From: Agrobacterium genomosp. 13 str. CFBP 6927
GTDB lineage: Bacteria; Pseudomonadota; Alphaproteobacteria; Rhizobiales; Rhizobiaceae
Reading direction: 5' to 3'
Assembly: GCA_900012615.1 (NCBI GenBank)
Contig: LT009756.1
Span: 2,032,484 to 2,096,483, forward strand
Length of the DNA: 64,000 nt
Shown: positions 1 to 9,567 of the stretch, piece after piece
Layout of the letters: each line of letters begins with the position of its first letter
Position numbering within the stretch: position 1 is the first letter of the stretch
Notes under the pieces: generated by a model
What the model was told of the DNA's origin: nothing
The model's database searches: none
What the model saw: only the letters and a program-made list of their open reading frames with translations
Program-made: the position numbers and the translations under genes

Positions 1-699
1 TCAGCTTGCGTTTTGCCGTCACATTGGCGTCGAGCTGGCGCAGCGAACCGGATGCCGTGTTGCGCGGGTTCACATAGGTCTGCTTGCCGTCCGCCTCCAT
101 CTGGGCGTTGAGCGCCAGAAAATCGCTCTTGGCCATATAGACCTCGCCCCGCACTTCCACCACATCGGGCGCATCGGCGGGCAGCTCGTTCGGAATTTCC
201 TTGATGGTCTTTATATTGGCGGTGACATTCTCGCCGGTCGTGCCGTCGCCGCGTGTCGCCGCCGTCTTCAGCTTGCCGTTCTCGTAGCGGATGGACATGG
301 AAAGACCGTCGATCTTCGGCTCGGCGGTAAAGGCAATGGAATCGTCAGGCAGATGCCCAAGAAAACGATAGACGGAACTGACGAAGTCGCGCAGGTCCTC
401 TTCCGAAAATGTATTGTCGAGCGATAGCATCGGCCGGGCATGCACGATGGGCGCAAAGGTCGGAAGTGGTGTGAAGCCAACTTTTTCGACGGGCTGTCGG
501 CCCGCACCAACGCCGGGAAAGCGGCTTCGATGGCATCATTACGCCGCTTCAGGGCGTCATATTCCGCATCCGAAATCTCCGGTGCATCCTTGCCATGGTA
601 AAGCGCATCGTGGCGCGCAAGCTCGGCCGCCAGAAATGCAAGCTCGGAAGAGGCTTCAAGCTCGGTCAGGTTTTCGACGGGAATCTGGTCTTTCGACAT
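1..699 (-). CDS. ligA: NAD-dependent DNA ligase LigA, N-terminal part, apparent frameshift
   Basis: Seals nicks during replication and repair using NAD+. The first 73 residues (adenylation domain Ia, starting [11 protein letters not shown]) read in one frame up to SPSKK. After a run of five T at 482-486 the ligase reading continues in the next frame as [18 protein letters not shown] and includes the active-site motif EPKIDG (codons near 305-322), staying open to the window edge. Six T instead of five would restore a single frame. Because ligA is normally essential, a sequencing error or a very recent mutation is likelier than an old pseudogene. The gene continues to the left of the window. 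It is the last gene of the recN side of the dcw neighbourhood, divergent from the LysE-family gene at 832. Confidence 0.9.
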
Positions 700-831
700 G
701 GAAGAAGCCTCACGGATGAATCTGCAATGCTTTTAGCGAATTATTGCCAAACGCAAAACCATCCTCGCTTTTCAACAGGCAGGAATCCGTTATTCTGAAC
801 ATCCGGATGAAACAGATGCCGGAGCCTTCCA

Positions 832-1446
832 ATGGACGTCATGACCCTCATTGCCTTTGCGGCAGCCTTTTTTGTGTTCGCAGCCAGCCCCGGACCGGAC
901 AATATGACGATCGTTGCCCGCACGATCACCCATGGCGCCGCCTCCGGCCTCGCCTATGGTGCGGGAACCGTGGCCGGAATTTTGATCTTCCTCACGCTTG
1001 CAGCCTTTGGCCTGTCCATCCTCGCCACCGAAATGGGAACCCTGATGACGATACTGCGCTATGGCGGCGCGGCCTATCTGGTGTGGATGGGCATCAGGCT
1101 CTGGACGGCGGAACCTATCGTTCCCGATCTGCAGCCGGTGAGTGCCGGGCGTAGCCTCATCTCGCTATTCGCGACTGGAACCGCGCTCAACCTCGGCAAT
1201 CCGAAAATGCCGCTCTTTTACGTCGCGCTGCTGCCGAACATTGTCGGCGCTTCGCTGACGATCGATCACCTTGCTGCCCTGGCAACGGTCATCATCGCGG
1301 TGGAGGCGATTGTTATTGGTGGTCACGTTCTTCTCGCCGTACGGGCGAGAAAACTGCTGCGGGAGCCGAAAATCATCCGTAGGGTGAACCGGGCGGCCGG
1401 CGGGATCATGATCGGCTCCGGCGTCGCGGTGGCCGTCAGCCGTTAA
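832..1446 (+). CDS. LysE/RhtB family amino-acid exporter
   Basis: A 204-residue inner-membrane protein of the LysE/RhtB/ArgO family, which exports amino acids or similar small metabolites. The family hallmark near the N terminus is visible (ASPGPDNM, residues about 18-25), as is the GNPKMPLFY segment that links the two helical halves. About six hydrophobic segments are predicted by eye. The substrate cannot be read from sequence. It is transcribed towards recN and the two stop codons interlock: this gene ends TAA at 1444-1446 and recN's stop is read from 1443-1445 on the other strand, so there is no room for a terminator between them. A second family member lies at 37071. Confidence 0.88.
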   Translation: MDVMTLIAFAAAFFVFAASPGPDNMTIVARTITHGAASGLAYGAGTVAGILIFLTLAAFGLSILATEMGTLMTILRYGGAAYLVWMGIRLWTAEPIVPDLQPVSAGRSLISLFATGTALNLGNPKMPLFYVALLPNIVGASLTIDHLAALATVIIAVEAIVIGGHVLLAVRARKLLREPKIIRRVNRAAGGIMIGSGVAVAVSR

Positions 1447-3116
1447 TCCTTGGCGGCAAGCAGGCGAGCCGCCGCGGCCCTCGCCTCATCGGTCACCGAC
1501 GCGCCGGCAAGCATGCGGGCGATTTCTTCGGTGCGGTGTTTCGGCTCCATCGTCGCCACACGTGTGGCGATGCGTTCGCTGCCGTCGCCCGAGGGGCCCT
1601 TGGAAATTAAAAGATGGGTTGCCGCCCGAGCCGCCACCTGCGGCGCATGGGTGACGGATAGCACCTGAACGGTCTTGGACAGGCGGCGCAGCCGCTGGCC
1701 AATGGCATCCGCCACAGCCCCGCCGACGCCCGTATCGATTTCGTCGAACACCAGCGTCGGTGCAGAACCGCGATCCGCCAGCGCCACTTTCAGCGCCAGC
1801 AGGAAGCGGGACAATTCGCCACCCGAGGCCACTTTCATGATCGGCCCCGGCCGTGTACCCGGATTGGTCTGAACGTGGAATTCCACCGTATCGATGCCCT
1901 CGGCCGTCGCCTGCTCGGGATCGGAAGTCACCTCGACGGTGAACCGCGCCCGTTCCAGCTTCAGCGCCGGCAATTCTGCCATCACCGCATTGGAAAGCGC
2001 ATCCGCCGCATGGCGGCGTTTGTCGGAAAGCGATTGCGCGGCACGGTCGAAATCGGCCTTCACCACACCGAGATTAGCCTCGAGCTTGCCGAGCTTTTCC
2101 TCGCCGGCATCGAGATCGGCAAGATCGGCCACCATTTTTTCGGCAAGGGCCGGCAGATCAGGCACGGCGACATTATATTTACGTCCGGCGGCACGCAGCG
2201 CGAACAGCCGCTCCTCCACCCGCTCCAGCTCACGCGGATCGAACTCGGTGCGGCGCAGCGCCGCCTCCACTTCCATCTGCGCATTGGAAAGGCTGTCCAG
2301 CGCGGCATCCAGCAATTGCACGGTGTCTTCCAGCAATCCCGGCGCTTCGTGGCTCTTGCGCTCCAGACGCCGCATCATCGAGGCGATGACAGGCACAGGC
2401 GACGCATTGCCGTTCAGGAATTCGCTGGCCTCGGCAATATCACCGGCAATGCGTTCGGATTTCTGCATCACCGCCCGGCGCTCGGCAAGCTCCTCCTCTT
2501 CGCCGTCACGTGGCGAAAGCCCTTCCAGTTCCTCGACGGAGGAGCGAAGGTAATCCGCCTCGCGCGCCGCTGCCTCCACCTTGGCGCGGTGGGTCTTCAG
2601 GGCGCGCTCGGCATCCTTCCAGGTGCGGTAGAGGCCCTGGACACTGCGGGCTTCATCGCTCAGCCCGGCAAAGGCATCCAGCAGCGTGCGGTGGGCATCG
2701 GTATCGACAAGCGCGCGATCATCATGCTGGCCGTGAATTTCGACCAGCAATTGCCCGAGCTGGCGCATCATCTGCACACTGATGGCCTGATCGTTGATAT
2801 AGGCTTTGGTACGTCCATCAGAGGATTGCACCCGGCGGAAAATCAGGTCGCCATCGTCATCGAGGCCGTTCTCGCGCAGGAGAAGCCGCGTCGGGTGACT
2901 GTTCGGGACTTCGAAAGTGGCAGTCACCTGCCCCTTTTCTTCCCCATGGCGCACCAGACCACCATCGCCGCGACCACCGAGGGCGAGCGACAGACTATCG
3001 AGAAGGATGGATTTGCCCGCGCCGGTCTCACCCGTCAACACGGAAAGGCCCGCCTCAAAACCGAGGTCGAGCCTTTCAATCAGGACGATATCGCGAATCG
3101 AGAGCTGGACCAGCAT
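1443..3116 (-). CDS. recN: DNA repair protein RecN
   Basis: SMC-like ATPase (557 residues, usual length about 550-560) acting in double-strand break repair. The Walker A motif GETGAGKS is at residues 29-36, coiled-coil-rich sequence fills the middle, and the C-terminal half has the ABC signature (ASGGELSRF) and Walker B (TLVFDEIDTGVGG). The start at 3116 opens with MLVQLSIRDIVLIERL, typical of RecN. It sits 15 bases downstream of bamD in the same direction and upstream of ligA, an order seen in many alphaproteobacteria, so it may be part of the lpxC-bamD-recN-ligA transcript. Confidence 0.97.
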   Translation of the reverse strand: MLVQLSIRDIVLIERLDLGFEAGLSVLTGETGAGKSILLDSLSLALGGRGDGGLVRHGEEKGQVTATFEVPNSHPTRLLLRENGLDDDGDLIFRRVQSSDGRTKAYINDQAISVQMMRQLGQLLVEIHGQHDDRALVDTDAHRTLLDAFAGLSDEARSVQGLYRTWKDAERALKTHRAKVEAAAREADYLRSSVEELEGLSPRDGEEEELAERRAVMQKSERIAGDIAEASEFLNGNASPVPVIASMMRRLERKSHEAPGLLEDTVQLLDAALDSLSNAQMEVEAALRRTEFDPRELERVEERLFALRAAGRKYNVAVPDLPALAEKMVADLADLDAGEEKLGKLEANLGVVKADFDRAAQSLSDKRRHAADALSNAVMAELPALKLERARFTVEVTSDPEQATAEGIDTVEFHVQTNPGTRPGPIMKVASGGELSRFLLALKVALADRGSAPTLVFDEIDTGVGGAVADAIGQRLRRLSKTVQVLSVTHAPQVAARAATHLLISKGPSGDGSERIATRVATMEPKHRTEEIARMLAGASVTDEARAAAARLLAAKD

Positions 3117-3131
3117 GGCCTATGCCCCGTC

Positions 3132-3974
3132 TCAGGCGCCGATAAGCTTCTTGCCGGCGCGCGAAATCCAGGACCCCTTGTTTTCCCGCGGTTCCAGCCC
3201 CTGACCCTTAAGCAGCTTGTAGGAATCCGCATACCATTGGCTGTCGGGATAGTTGTTGCCGAGAACGGCCGCCGCAGTCTGCGCCTCATCCGCCAGACCC
3301 ATCGCATAATAGGCTTCCGTCAGACGCGCGAGCGCTTCCTCGATCTGGTTGGTGTTCTGGTACTGCTCGACGACGATGCGGAAACGCGAAACGGCGGCGA
3401 GATACTCCTTGCGCTCAAGGTAATAACGACCGACCTGCATTTCACGGCCGGCGAGCTGGTCGCGGGCGAAACGGATCTTGGCCTGCGCATCGGCGACATA
3501 TTCCGAATCGGGATAGTCGTTGACGACCTTGTTCATCGCCTCGACGGTGCGCTGCGCGGCGCGCTGGTCCTGCGTCACGTCGGAAATCTGCTTGGAATAG
3601 GCAAGGCCGATCATGTACTGAACGTAAGCGGCATCCTTGGAGCGCGGATATTGGCGCAGGAACCGGCTGCCGTTGGTGATGGCCACATCGTTCTTGTTGG
3701 TGCGCGTGGCAATGAAGGTCTGCATGACCAGAGCCTTCTGGCCCCATTCGGTGAAGGGATACTGCTTGTCGATCGCCTCGAACTTGCGCGAGGCTTCCGT
3801 CATGTTGCCGGCGTTCATGTTGGCAAGCCCCTGCTTGTACAGAACGTCAGGCGGATCCGACTCGAAGCCAAGCTTGGTGATGTCGATATCCGGATCGGAC
3901 TGGCAGGCAGTCAATGCCGCACTGGCACCGACCAACAACAACGAAACGGCGATCCCCCGTATCGTACCCTTCAT
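3132..3974 (-). CDS. bamD: Outer membrane assembly lipoprotein BamD (ComL)
   Basis: Component of the BAM complex that inserts beta-barrel proteins into the outer membrane. The chosen ATG gives 280 residues beginning MKGTIRGIAVSLLLVGAS followed by the lipobox LTAC, so the mature protein would be lipidated at Cys and held in the periplasm by lipid. TPR-like repeats follow (DVLYKQGLANMNAGN, AYVQYMIGLAYSKQ). An ATG eight codons upstream (3998) is the alternative; 3974 is preferred because AGGGTCT lies at a suitable distance and because it gives a clean signal peptide. The more distal in-frame extension to 4097 is not convincing. recN follows closely. Confidence 0.94.
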   Translation of the reverse strand: MKGTIRGIAVSLLLVGASAALTACQSDPDIDITKLGFESDPPDVLYKQGLANMNAGNMTEASRKFEAIDKQYPFTEWGQKALVMQTFIATRTNKNDVAITNGSRFLRQYPRSKDAAYVQYMIGLAYSKQISDVTQDQRAAQRTVEAMNKVVNDYPDSEYVADAQAKIRFARDQLAGREMQVGRYYLERKEYLAAVSRFRIVVEQYQNTNQIEEALARLTEAYYAMGLADEAQTAAAVLGNNYPDSQWYADSYKLLKGQGLEPRENKGSWISRAGKKLIGA

Positions 3975-4142
3975 CGCACCAGACCCTACATGCTTCATTC
4001 GACAGTTCCCACTTCCCGCGCAAATACATAAGCATCGGCTTTGCACTGGCGTTTCTAGCCATAAAAGCATCCGCAGGGCAACGCAATGATGACGCATTAA
4101 CGCATTTTTATGGCATCCGCCCGCGCAATCGCATGAATATCA

Positions 4143-4166
4143 GGCGATATGAAGAAACATATCGCC
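4143..4166. other. Perfect 9-bp hairpin in the lpxC-bamD gap
   Basis: GGCGATATG and CATATCGCC flank a six-base loop. It lies just after the lpxC terminator in the direction of transcription and is not followed by a T run, so it is not itself a rho-independent terminator. It may be a processed-end structure or part of the bamD leader; function unknown. Confidence 0.5.
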
Positions 4167-4176
4167 CCTCACGACG

Positions 4177-4205
4177 AAAAAGCCGCCCCGAAAGGAGCGG
4201 CTTTT
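4177..4205 (-). terminator. Rho-independent terminator of lpxC
   Basis: A-rich/T-rich arms with a GCCGC/GCGGC core, one mismatch and a GAAA loop form a stable hairpin 29 bases after the lpxC stop; read on the minus strand it ends in five T. It should separate the lpxC transcript from bamD at least partly. Confidence 0.8.
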
Positions 4206-4233
4206 CCTGTCAATCAATAGCCTGCGAACAAAC

Positions 4234-5193
4234 TCAAGCCGACCAGGGTGCAAATTCGGGCATGTTGACCGCAACGAATTCGCGAGCGCGCACCATCTGG
4301 TTTCGGGCGGCCGGAGCCTCGACGATCTCATAGGCCGAGCGGTCGCTCAGGAGAGCCTTCAGCGCATTCGCATTGACCTTGTGGCCGCCGCGATAGGAGC
4401 GATAGCAACCGATGAACTGCGCGCCGGCAAGCGCCAGGTCGCCCACGGCGTCCAGCGTCTTGTGGCGGACGAACTCGTCCTTGGCGTAGCGCAGGCCTTC
4501 CATGTTGATGACGCTGTTGTCGTCGGAGATGACGACCGAATTCTCAAGCGAGGAGCCAAGCGCATAACCGGCAGCCCACAGGCGCTCCACGTCGCGCATG
4601 AAACCGAAGGTACGGGCACGGGAAAGTTCGTTCTTGAAGCTGTCAGCCGTCAGATCGCCCTTCCAGGACTGCTTGCCAATCAGCGGCGTGTCGAAATCGA
4701 TATCGACCTCGAAGCGCGTGCCGTCATAAGGGCGGAACTCCGCCCAGGAGGCACCCGAATCGATGCGCACCGGCTTGGTAACGCGAATATAGCGGCGCTT
4801 CGCACCGAGGTTCTTGATGCCAACGGATTCGATCGCTTCAATGAAAGGCGCGGAGCTGCCATCCATGATCGGCGCTTCCGGACCGTCGACCTCGACGATG
4901 AGGTTGTCGAGACCCATGGCGTAGATGGCGGCCATGACGTGCTCGATCGTCGCCACTGACTGGGATAGCGAACGGCCGAGCACGGTGCACAGATCGGTAT
5001 TCCCGACATTGGCCGAAACCGCCTTCAACTCGGTTACACTGCCATTCTCATGAAGGCGGTGGAACACGATGCCCGTTCCGGCTTCTGCAGGCTGGAACGT
5101 CATCGAAACCGGATTGCCGGAATGCACGCCAATGCCCTTAAGCTGAACAGCATTTGCGATAGTTGTCTGAAATCCGAGCAGTCCGATAGTCAT
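4234..5193 (-). CDS. lpxC: UDP-3-O-acyl-N-acetylglucosamine deacetylase LpxC
   Basis: Zinc deacetylase that catalyses the first committed step of lipid A synthesis in the cytoplasm. The ATG at 5193 starts MTIGLLGFQTTIANAVQLKG, the standard LpxC beginning, and gives 319 residues (family about 300-320). Zinc-ligand and catalytic motifs are visible: IEHVMAAIYAMGL for the first His, and HKTLDAVGDLALAG for the second His, the Asp ligand and the catalytic region. Upstream in-frame codons to 5334 are low-complexity and are rejected. It follows ftsZ, the common order in proteobacterial dcw clusters, but the ftsZ terminator at 5411-5440 suggests its own promoter in the 220-base gap. Confidence 0.97.
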   Translation of the reverse strand: MTIGLLGFQTTIANAVQLKGIGVHSGNPVSMTFQPAEAGTGIVFHRLHENGSVTELKAVSANVGNTDLCTVLGRSLSQSVATIEHVMAAIYAMGLDNLIVEVDGPEAPIMDGSSAPFIEAIESVGIKNLGAKRRYIRVTKPVRIDSGASWAEFRPYDGTRFEVDIDFDTPLIGKQSWKGDLTADSFKNELSRARTFGFMRDVERLWAAGYALGSSLENSVVISDDNSVINMEGLRYAKDEFVRHKTLDAVGDLALAGAQFIGCYRSYRGGHKVNANALKALLSDRSAYEIVEAPAARNQMVRAREFVAVNMPEFAPWSA

Positions 5194-5379
5194 GCGTATA
5201 TGCCTTGTTTTGCAAACCGCGCCGCCTGGGCCAGCGCCGTTCAAGTTTTCAAGCCGGTTTTGGCAACCGGCATAGTCGTATTTCCCTTTACCCAGCCTCA
5301 TACATACGCACATGTAGGTGCCACGACAAATCACTGTTCGTTTCGGATTGTTACACGCGTAAACTATTGAAAAAGCGAA

Positions 5380-5394
5380 TTAATTTAGTGTTAA
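5380..5394. promoter_or_regulatory. Possible CtrA-type site (TTAA-N7-TTAA)
   Basis: The ftsZ-lpxC gap holds TTAA, seven bases, TTAA in an AT-rich stretch, matching the spacing of the alphaproteobacterial CtrA consensus TTAA-N7-TTAAC except for the final C. It lies about 190 bases upstream of the lpxC start. Short motif; could be chance. Confidence 0.35.
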
Positions 5395-5410
5395 TCACGC
5401 AAAATAAACA

Positions 5411-5440
5411 AAACGCCCGGGTCGTGAAACCCGGGCGTTT
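5411..5440 (-). terminator. Rho-independent terminator of ftsZ
   Basis: Perfect 12-bp inverted repeat (arms 5411-5422 and 5429-5440, six-base loop), with TTTT at the minus-strand 3' side, starting 23 bases beyond the ftsZ stop. It is one of the strongest hairpins in the window and marks the end of the ddl-ftsQAZ segment. Confidence 0.9.
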
Positions 5441-5462
5441 GAAGAGGCGGATGGAATCGCCT

Positions 5463-7214
5463 TTAGTTGGATTGGCGACGCAGGAAGGCCGGGATTTCCA
5501 GCTGGTCGTCGTCGTGGTGGCTGGCCGAAGAAGGCGTTGCACGGCCGTGGTCGTCAAGCTGGCCACGACGCGGTGCGTAGAGGCTGGCTTCCGGCGAAAG
5601 CGGCGCGCGGCGCTGCGGAGCCATGCTCGGCGCATCCATCATGTCGGACGGAACTTCTTCTTCTTCGCGACGGCCAAGTGAGTTGGTGATGCGCTTCAGA
5701 AGACCCATCGGGCCACGCTCTTCCTGAGCAGCAGGAGCGGCGTGGGTGCGATGTTCCATCTCGGCCTTCACGACCGGCGGGAAGTCTTCGACCTTCGGCA
5801 TGCGTACCGGCTCGGGCTGGCGGGCAACCGGTGCGGGTTCTTGGTAGACAGGAGCCTGCGGCTGCTGCATGCGCGGTGCCGGAGCAGCAACCTGTTCCGG
5901 AGCATGGTAGACGGGCGCCGGAGCGACCGGTGCCGGAGCGGCCTGCTGAACCGGCTGGGCCGGACGGAGAGCCGGTGCTTCAGCCGGGGACGATGCAAAC
6001 AGCTTGCTCTGCGGACGGAAATCCTGGGCAGGCTGCTGGTGCGCGGCGAAACCGAGTTCGCGTTCCATTTCGGCTTCCGCCGAACGGATGGTCTGGGCGA
6101 TCTGGTCTACGGTCTTGGGTGCCTGCGATACTGACTGGGCAGGCTGAACTGCGGCCGGAGCGGGAGCAACGGCCGCGGAAGGACGGATAAGCGGCTTGGC
6201 GGCAGCTGCGGCGCGCATATCGGCAACATTCTGTTCGCCGATACCGGCAACGCGGTCGATGCCGGTGGCCACGACGGAGACGCGGATGAGACCTTCCAGG
6301 GCTTCGTCGAAGGTTGCGCCGAGGATGATGTTCGCATCCGGATCGACTTCTTCGCGGATACGGGTTGCAGCCTCGTCGACTTCGAACAGGGTAAGGTCGC
6401 GACCACCGGTGATGGAGATCAGCAGGCCCTGTGCGCCCTTCATCGAGGTTTCGTCGAGCAGCGGGTTGGCGATTGCCGCTTCCGCAGCCTGCATCGCACG
6501 GCCCGGACCGGAAGCTTCGCCGGTGCCCATCATTGCACGGCCCATTTCACGCATGACCGAGCGAACGTCGGCGAAGTCGAGGTTGATGAGACCTTCCTTC
6601 ACCATCAGATCGGTAATGCAGGCAACGCCGGAATAGAGAACCTGGTCGGCCATGGCGAAGGCGTCGGCAAAGGTCGTCTTGTCATTGGCAATGCGGAAGA
6701 GGTTCTGGTTCGGAATGACGATCAGCGTATCGACGGACTTCTGCAGTTCCTCGATGCCCTGTTCGGCAAGACGCATGCGGCGGCCGCCTTCGAAGTGGAA
6801 AGGCTTGGTAACGACGCCGACCGTGAGGATACCCTTGTTGCGGGCGGCCTGTGCAACGACCGGGGCAGCGCCCGTGCCGGTGCCGCCGCCCATGCCGGCG
6901 GTGACGAAGCACATATGGGTGCCGTTCAGGTGATCGATGATCTCATCGATGCATTCTTCAGCGGCGGCGCGGCCGACTTCCGGCTGGGAACCGGCGCCGA
7001 GACCCTCGGTGACGTTGACGCCGAGCTGGATGACCCGATCTGCCTTCGTCATGGTCAGCGCCTGCGCATCCGTGTTGGCGACAACGAAGTCGACGCCCTG
7101 GAGGCCGGCCGTGATCATGTTGTTGACAGCGTTGCCGCCGCCACCGCCAACGCCGAAAACGGTGATGCGTGGCTTCAGCTCGGTGATATCAGGCTTTTGC
7201 AGCTGTATCGTCAT
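5463..7214 (-). CDS. ftsZ: Cell division protein FtsZ, long-linker form
   Basis: Tubulin-like GTPase that forms the division ring. The GTPase domain (about residues 1-320) carries [14 protein letters not shown] and the tubulin signature [10 protein letters not shown]. It is followed by an unusually long, Pro/Ala/Gln-rich disordered linker (about 330-560) and ends with the conserved FtsA/membrane-tether peptide [10 protein letters not shown]. At 583 residues it is about 200 longer than the E. coli protein, which is normal for the main FtsZ of Agrobacterium and other Rhizobiales. It is 92 bases downstream of ftsA and ends in a strong terminator. Confidence 0.97.
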   Translation of the reverse strand: MTIQLQKPDITELKPRITVFGVGGGGGNAVNNMITAGLQGVDFVVANTDAQALTMTKADRVIQLGVNVTEGLGAGSQPEVGRAAAEECIDEIIDHLNGTHMCFVTAGMGGGTGTGAAPVVAQAARNKGILTVGVVTKPFHFEGGRRMRLAEQGIEELQKSVDTLIVIPNQNLFRIANDKTTFADAFAMADQVLYSGVACITDLMVKEGLINLDFADVRSVMREMGRAMMGTGEASGPGRAMQAAEAAIANPLLDETSMKGAQGLLISITGGRDLTLFEVDEAATRIREEVDPDANIILGATFDEALEGLIRVSVVATGIDRVAGIGEQNVADMRAAAAAKPLIRPSAAVAPAPAAVQPAQSVSQAPKTVDQIAQTIRSAEAEMERELGFAAHQQPAQDFRPQSKLFASSPAEAPALRPAQPVQQAAPAPVAPAPVYHAPEQVAAPAPRMQQPQAPVYQEPAPVARQPEPVRMPKVEDFPPVVKAEMEHRTHAAPAAQEERGPMGLLKRITNSLGRREEEEVPSDMMDAPSMAPQRRAPLSPEASLYAPRRGQLDDHGRATPSSASHHDDDQLEIPAFLRRQSN

Positions 7215-7306
7215 TTTAGCATTCCTTCTTTCTCTGGCCGCATCGCCCCGCTGGCCGATTCTTGAAAACTCAACTCTGAAACCCCCGGCTTACGCCACGA
7301 GGCCAC

Positions 7307-8638
7307 TCAAAAACTCTCTTTCAGCCATTGCCCCACCCGGGCTATCCGGCCGCTACCCGTACCAAACGGCGAGAACATTCCGCCTTGCGCCGCATGAATT
7401 TCGATGTCCGCCACCTGCGGATAGATCATCAGTCCGCAGGCGGTTGAAAATGCCGGTCCCTTCGCCGCTACCGGAAGACCAGCCACACCCATGGGGCGGC
7501 CGATGCGAACGTTGCGGGCGAGAATGCGCCGTGCCGTTTCCGGCAGCCCCGTCAGCTGGCTTGCGCCGCCGGTCAGGACGACACGTTTGCCGACGATGGG
7601 GCTGAAGCCGGACTTCTGGATACGATCACGGATCAATTCCAGCGTCTCTTCGATACGCGCCCGCACGATGCGGGTTACAAGTGCTCTTGAAACTTGCGAT
7701 GGTTGATCGCGATCATCTTCGCCAATCGGCGGGATCGAAATCATGTCGCGCTCATCCGCGCCATTCAGCAAAGCCGAACCATGCACCACCTTCAGTCTCT
7801 CCGCATCTTCGATTCGTGTCGAGAGGCCACGTGCAAGATCTGTCGTCACATGATGGCCGCCAAGGCCGATTGCGTCGGTGTGAATGAGCCGACCTTCGGC
7901 GAAAACCGAGATCGTCGTGGTGCCGCCGCCCATGTCGATGGCCGCACAGCCGAGTTCGACTTCATCGTCCACCAGCGCCGCAAGACCGCTGGCATAAGGC
8001 GTCGCCACCATGCCCTCGACCGAAAGATGCGCGCGGTTGACGCAAAGCTCGAGGTTCTTCAGCGCCGTGCGCTCTACAGTCACGACATGCATGTCGACGC
8101 CAAGAAGGTCGCCATACATGGAGAGCGGATCGCGAATGCCGCGCTCGCCATCCAGCGAATAGCCTGTCGGCAGCGAATGCAGGATCGCCCGGTCCTGACG
8201 CATCGACTGCTGGCTTGCCGCCACCAGAACCTTGCGCAGATCGCTTGCTTCCACTTCCTGCCCGCCAAGATCAATGCTCGCGGTATAGATATCGCTCGCC
8301 AGCCGTCCTGCCGAAACATTGACGATCAGGCTGTCGACGGTAAGCCCCGCCATGCGCTCGGCCGCATCGACAGACAGACGGATCACGCCTTCCAGCGCAT
8401 CGAGATCGGCAATCACGCCGGATTTCACACCGCGCGAGCGCTGATGACCAATACCGATGATTTCGACCTTATGGGTACGACCCGGAAGGATTTCACTTTC
8501 CTGACGCGGCGTCAGCCGGCCGATCATGCACACGACCTTGGTCGAGCCGATGTCCAGCACCGAGACGATATGGCTGCGCTTGGAGGAAAGCGGCTTCAGA
8601 CGCGGCAGGCCGAAATGGGAAGAACCAAAAAAGCTCAT
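7307..8638 (-). CDS. ftsA: Cell division protein FtsA
   Basis: Actin-like ATPase that tethers FtsZ filaments to the membrane and recruits late division proteins. Actin-fold phosphate and connect motifs are visible: VLDIGSTKVVCMIG near residue 27 and AAIDMGGGTTTISVF in the middle, with VVLTGGASQLTGL for the adenosine motif. The C-terminal end GSGRIARVGQWLKESF is the amphipathic membrane-targeting helix. 443 residues, slightly longer than E. coli FtsA because of an N-terminal extension. Its start overlaps the ftsQ stop by four bases (ATGA), indicating translational coupling. Confidence 0.97.
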   Translation of the reverse strand: MSFFGSSHFGLPRLKPLSSKRSHIVSVLDIGSTKVVCMIGRLTPRQESEILPGRTHKVEIIGIGHQRSRGVKSGVIADLDALEGVIRLSVDAAERMAGLTVDSLIVNVSAGRLASDIYTASIDLGGQEVEASDLRKVLVAASQQSMRQDRAILHSLPTGYSLDGERGIRDPLSMYGDLLGVDMHVVTVERTALKNLELCVNRAHLSVEGMVATPYASGLAALVDDEVELGCAAIDMGGGTTTISVFAEGRLIHTDAIGLGGHHVTTDLARGLSTRIEDAERLKVVHGSALLNGADERDMISIPPIGEDDRDQPSQVSRALVTRIVRARIEETLELIRDRIQKSGFSPIVGKRVVLTGGASQLTGLPETARRILARNVRIGRPMGVAGLPVAAKGPAFSTACGLMIYPQVADIEIHAAQGGMFSPFGTGSGRIARVGQWLKESF

Positions 8639-9567
8639 GTGTTCTTCTCCGCTTTCTTGAGTGCCTTCGTGCGTGCGTCCACGGCGGTCTGGCGACGTGC
8701 CGTCGCGCCTTCGGTCAACTGGATCGTGGTGCGGTCCGCAAGCCGCAGATCGACGGCGGCGACATCACGAGACAGAACCTTTTCCTCGAGGTCGAGCCGC
8801 GCCAGCAATTGCAGCGCCTGCGGCAGGTTTTCTTCCGGCAGCTTGACGACGATGCCATTATCGAGATGCAGATCCCAGCGACGACCGGCGATACGCACAT
8901 AGGCGCGGACACGGTTGCGGATTTCCGGCCAGTCGGCCAACTGCTCGACGAAGCCGGCAGCCCCGGTTTCCGCGTCACGTCCGACGAAGAGCGGCAGGGT
9001 GGCAAATTTATTGTCGCGCAGCGGCGCAATCACGCTGCCGCTTTTTTCAATCAGCGACAGTTCCGAGCCATGCTGCCAGATACCGAAGGCCTCACGCTCC
9101 TTCAGCCGGACTTCCACGGTCTTGGGGTACACCTTGCGGATATCGACATCCTCCACCCAGGGAAGCTGCACCAGCTTGCGGCGCGCCGCATCGATATCGA
9201 GCGCGATCAGCGAGGTGCTGCCATCGAGGCCGAGAAGCTGGAAGACTTCGATTTCCGAGGTCTGCAAATTGCCCGAAACCTTGACGTCCTCGACTGCGAA
9301 GCCAGCTGCCGATGTCGTGGTCTGGGTGACGATAGTCGTGTGGCCGCCGAGCGACATGCCGTAAAGCCCGGTCACCGCGTAAAAGGCGACGGCCGCAATC
9401 GTGCCGGTATGGGCGGGAATGTGGATGCGCCCGGTCGCGAGGCTGACGCAGAAGCGCACGACGCGACGCATCGGACGCGGCAGCACCCTGCGATCGTCGG
9501 CATTGGCCGCCACCGCATATTGCTCGCGCTTTTTTGCCGTCGACTTTTTGCCGATCACCGCAAACAC
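8635..9567 (-). CDS. ftsQ: Cell division protein FtsQ
   Basis: Bitopic membrane protein that links early and late divisome components and binds FtsL/FtsB. A basic cytoplasmic N terminus (about 1-60) precedes one membrane helix (about 57-78), then a POTRA domain ([19 protein letters not shown] onwards, about 92-160) and the FtsQ domain with [18 protein letters not shown]. 310 residues, usual for alphaproteobacteria. Its start lies inside the last codons of ddl (13-base overlap) and its end overlaps ftsA by four bases. Confidence 0.95.
   Translation of the reverse strand: MFAVIGKKSTAKKREQYAVAANADDRRVLPRPMRRVVRFCVSLATGRIHIPAHTGTIAAVAFYAVTGLYGMSLGGHTTIVTQTTTSAAGFAVEDVKVSGNLQTSEIEVFQLLGLDGSTSLIALDIDAARRKLVQLPWVEDVDIRKVYPKTVEVRLKEREAFGIWQHGSELSLIEKSGSVIAPLRDNKFATLPLFVGRDAETGAAGFVEQLADWPEIRNRVRAYVRIAGRRWDLHLDNGIVVKLPEENLPQALQLLARLDLEEKVLSRDVAAVDLRLADRTTIQLTEGATARRQTAVDARTKALKKAEKNT

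Noticed and set aside
345-539. Alternative small frame inside ligA
   Set aside because: Out-of-frame reading of the ligase; the true ligase reading resumes in a neighbouring frame after the T run.
1875-4031. Long plus-strand open frame of about 718 codons opposite recN and bamD
   Set aside because: It is the antisense shadow of GC-rich recN and bamD, shows no family motif, and the minus strand carries clear RecN and BamD signatures.
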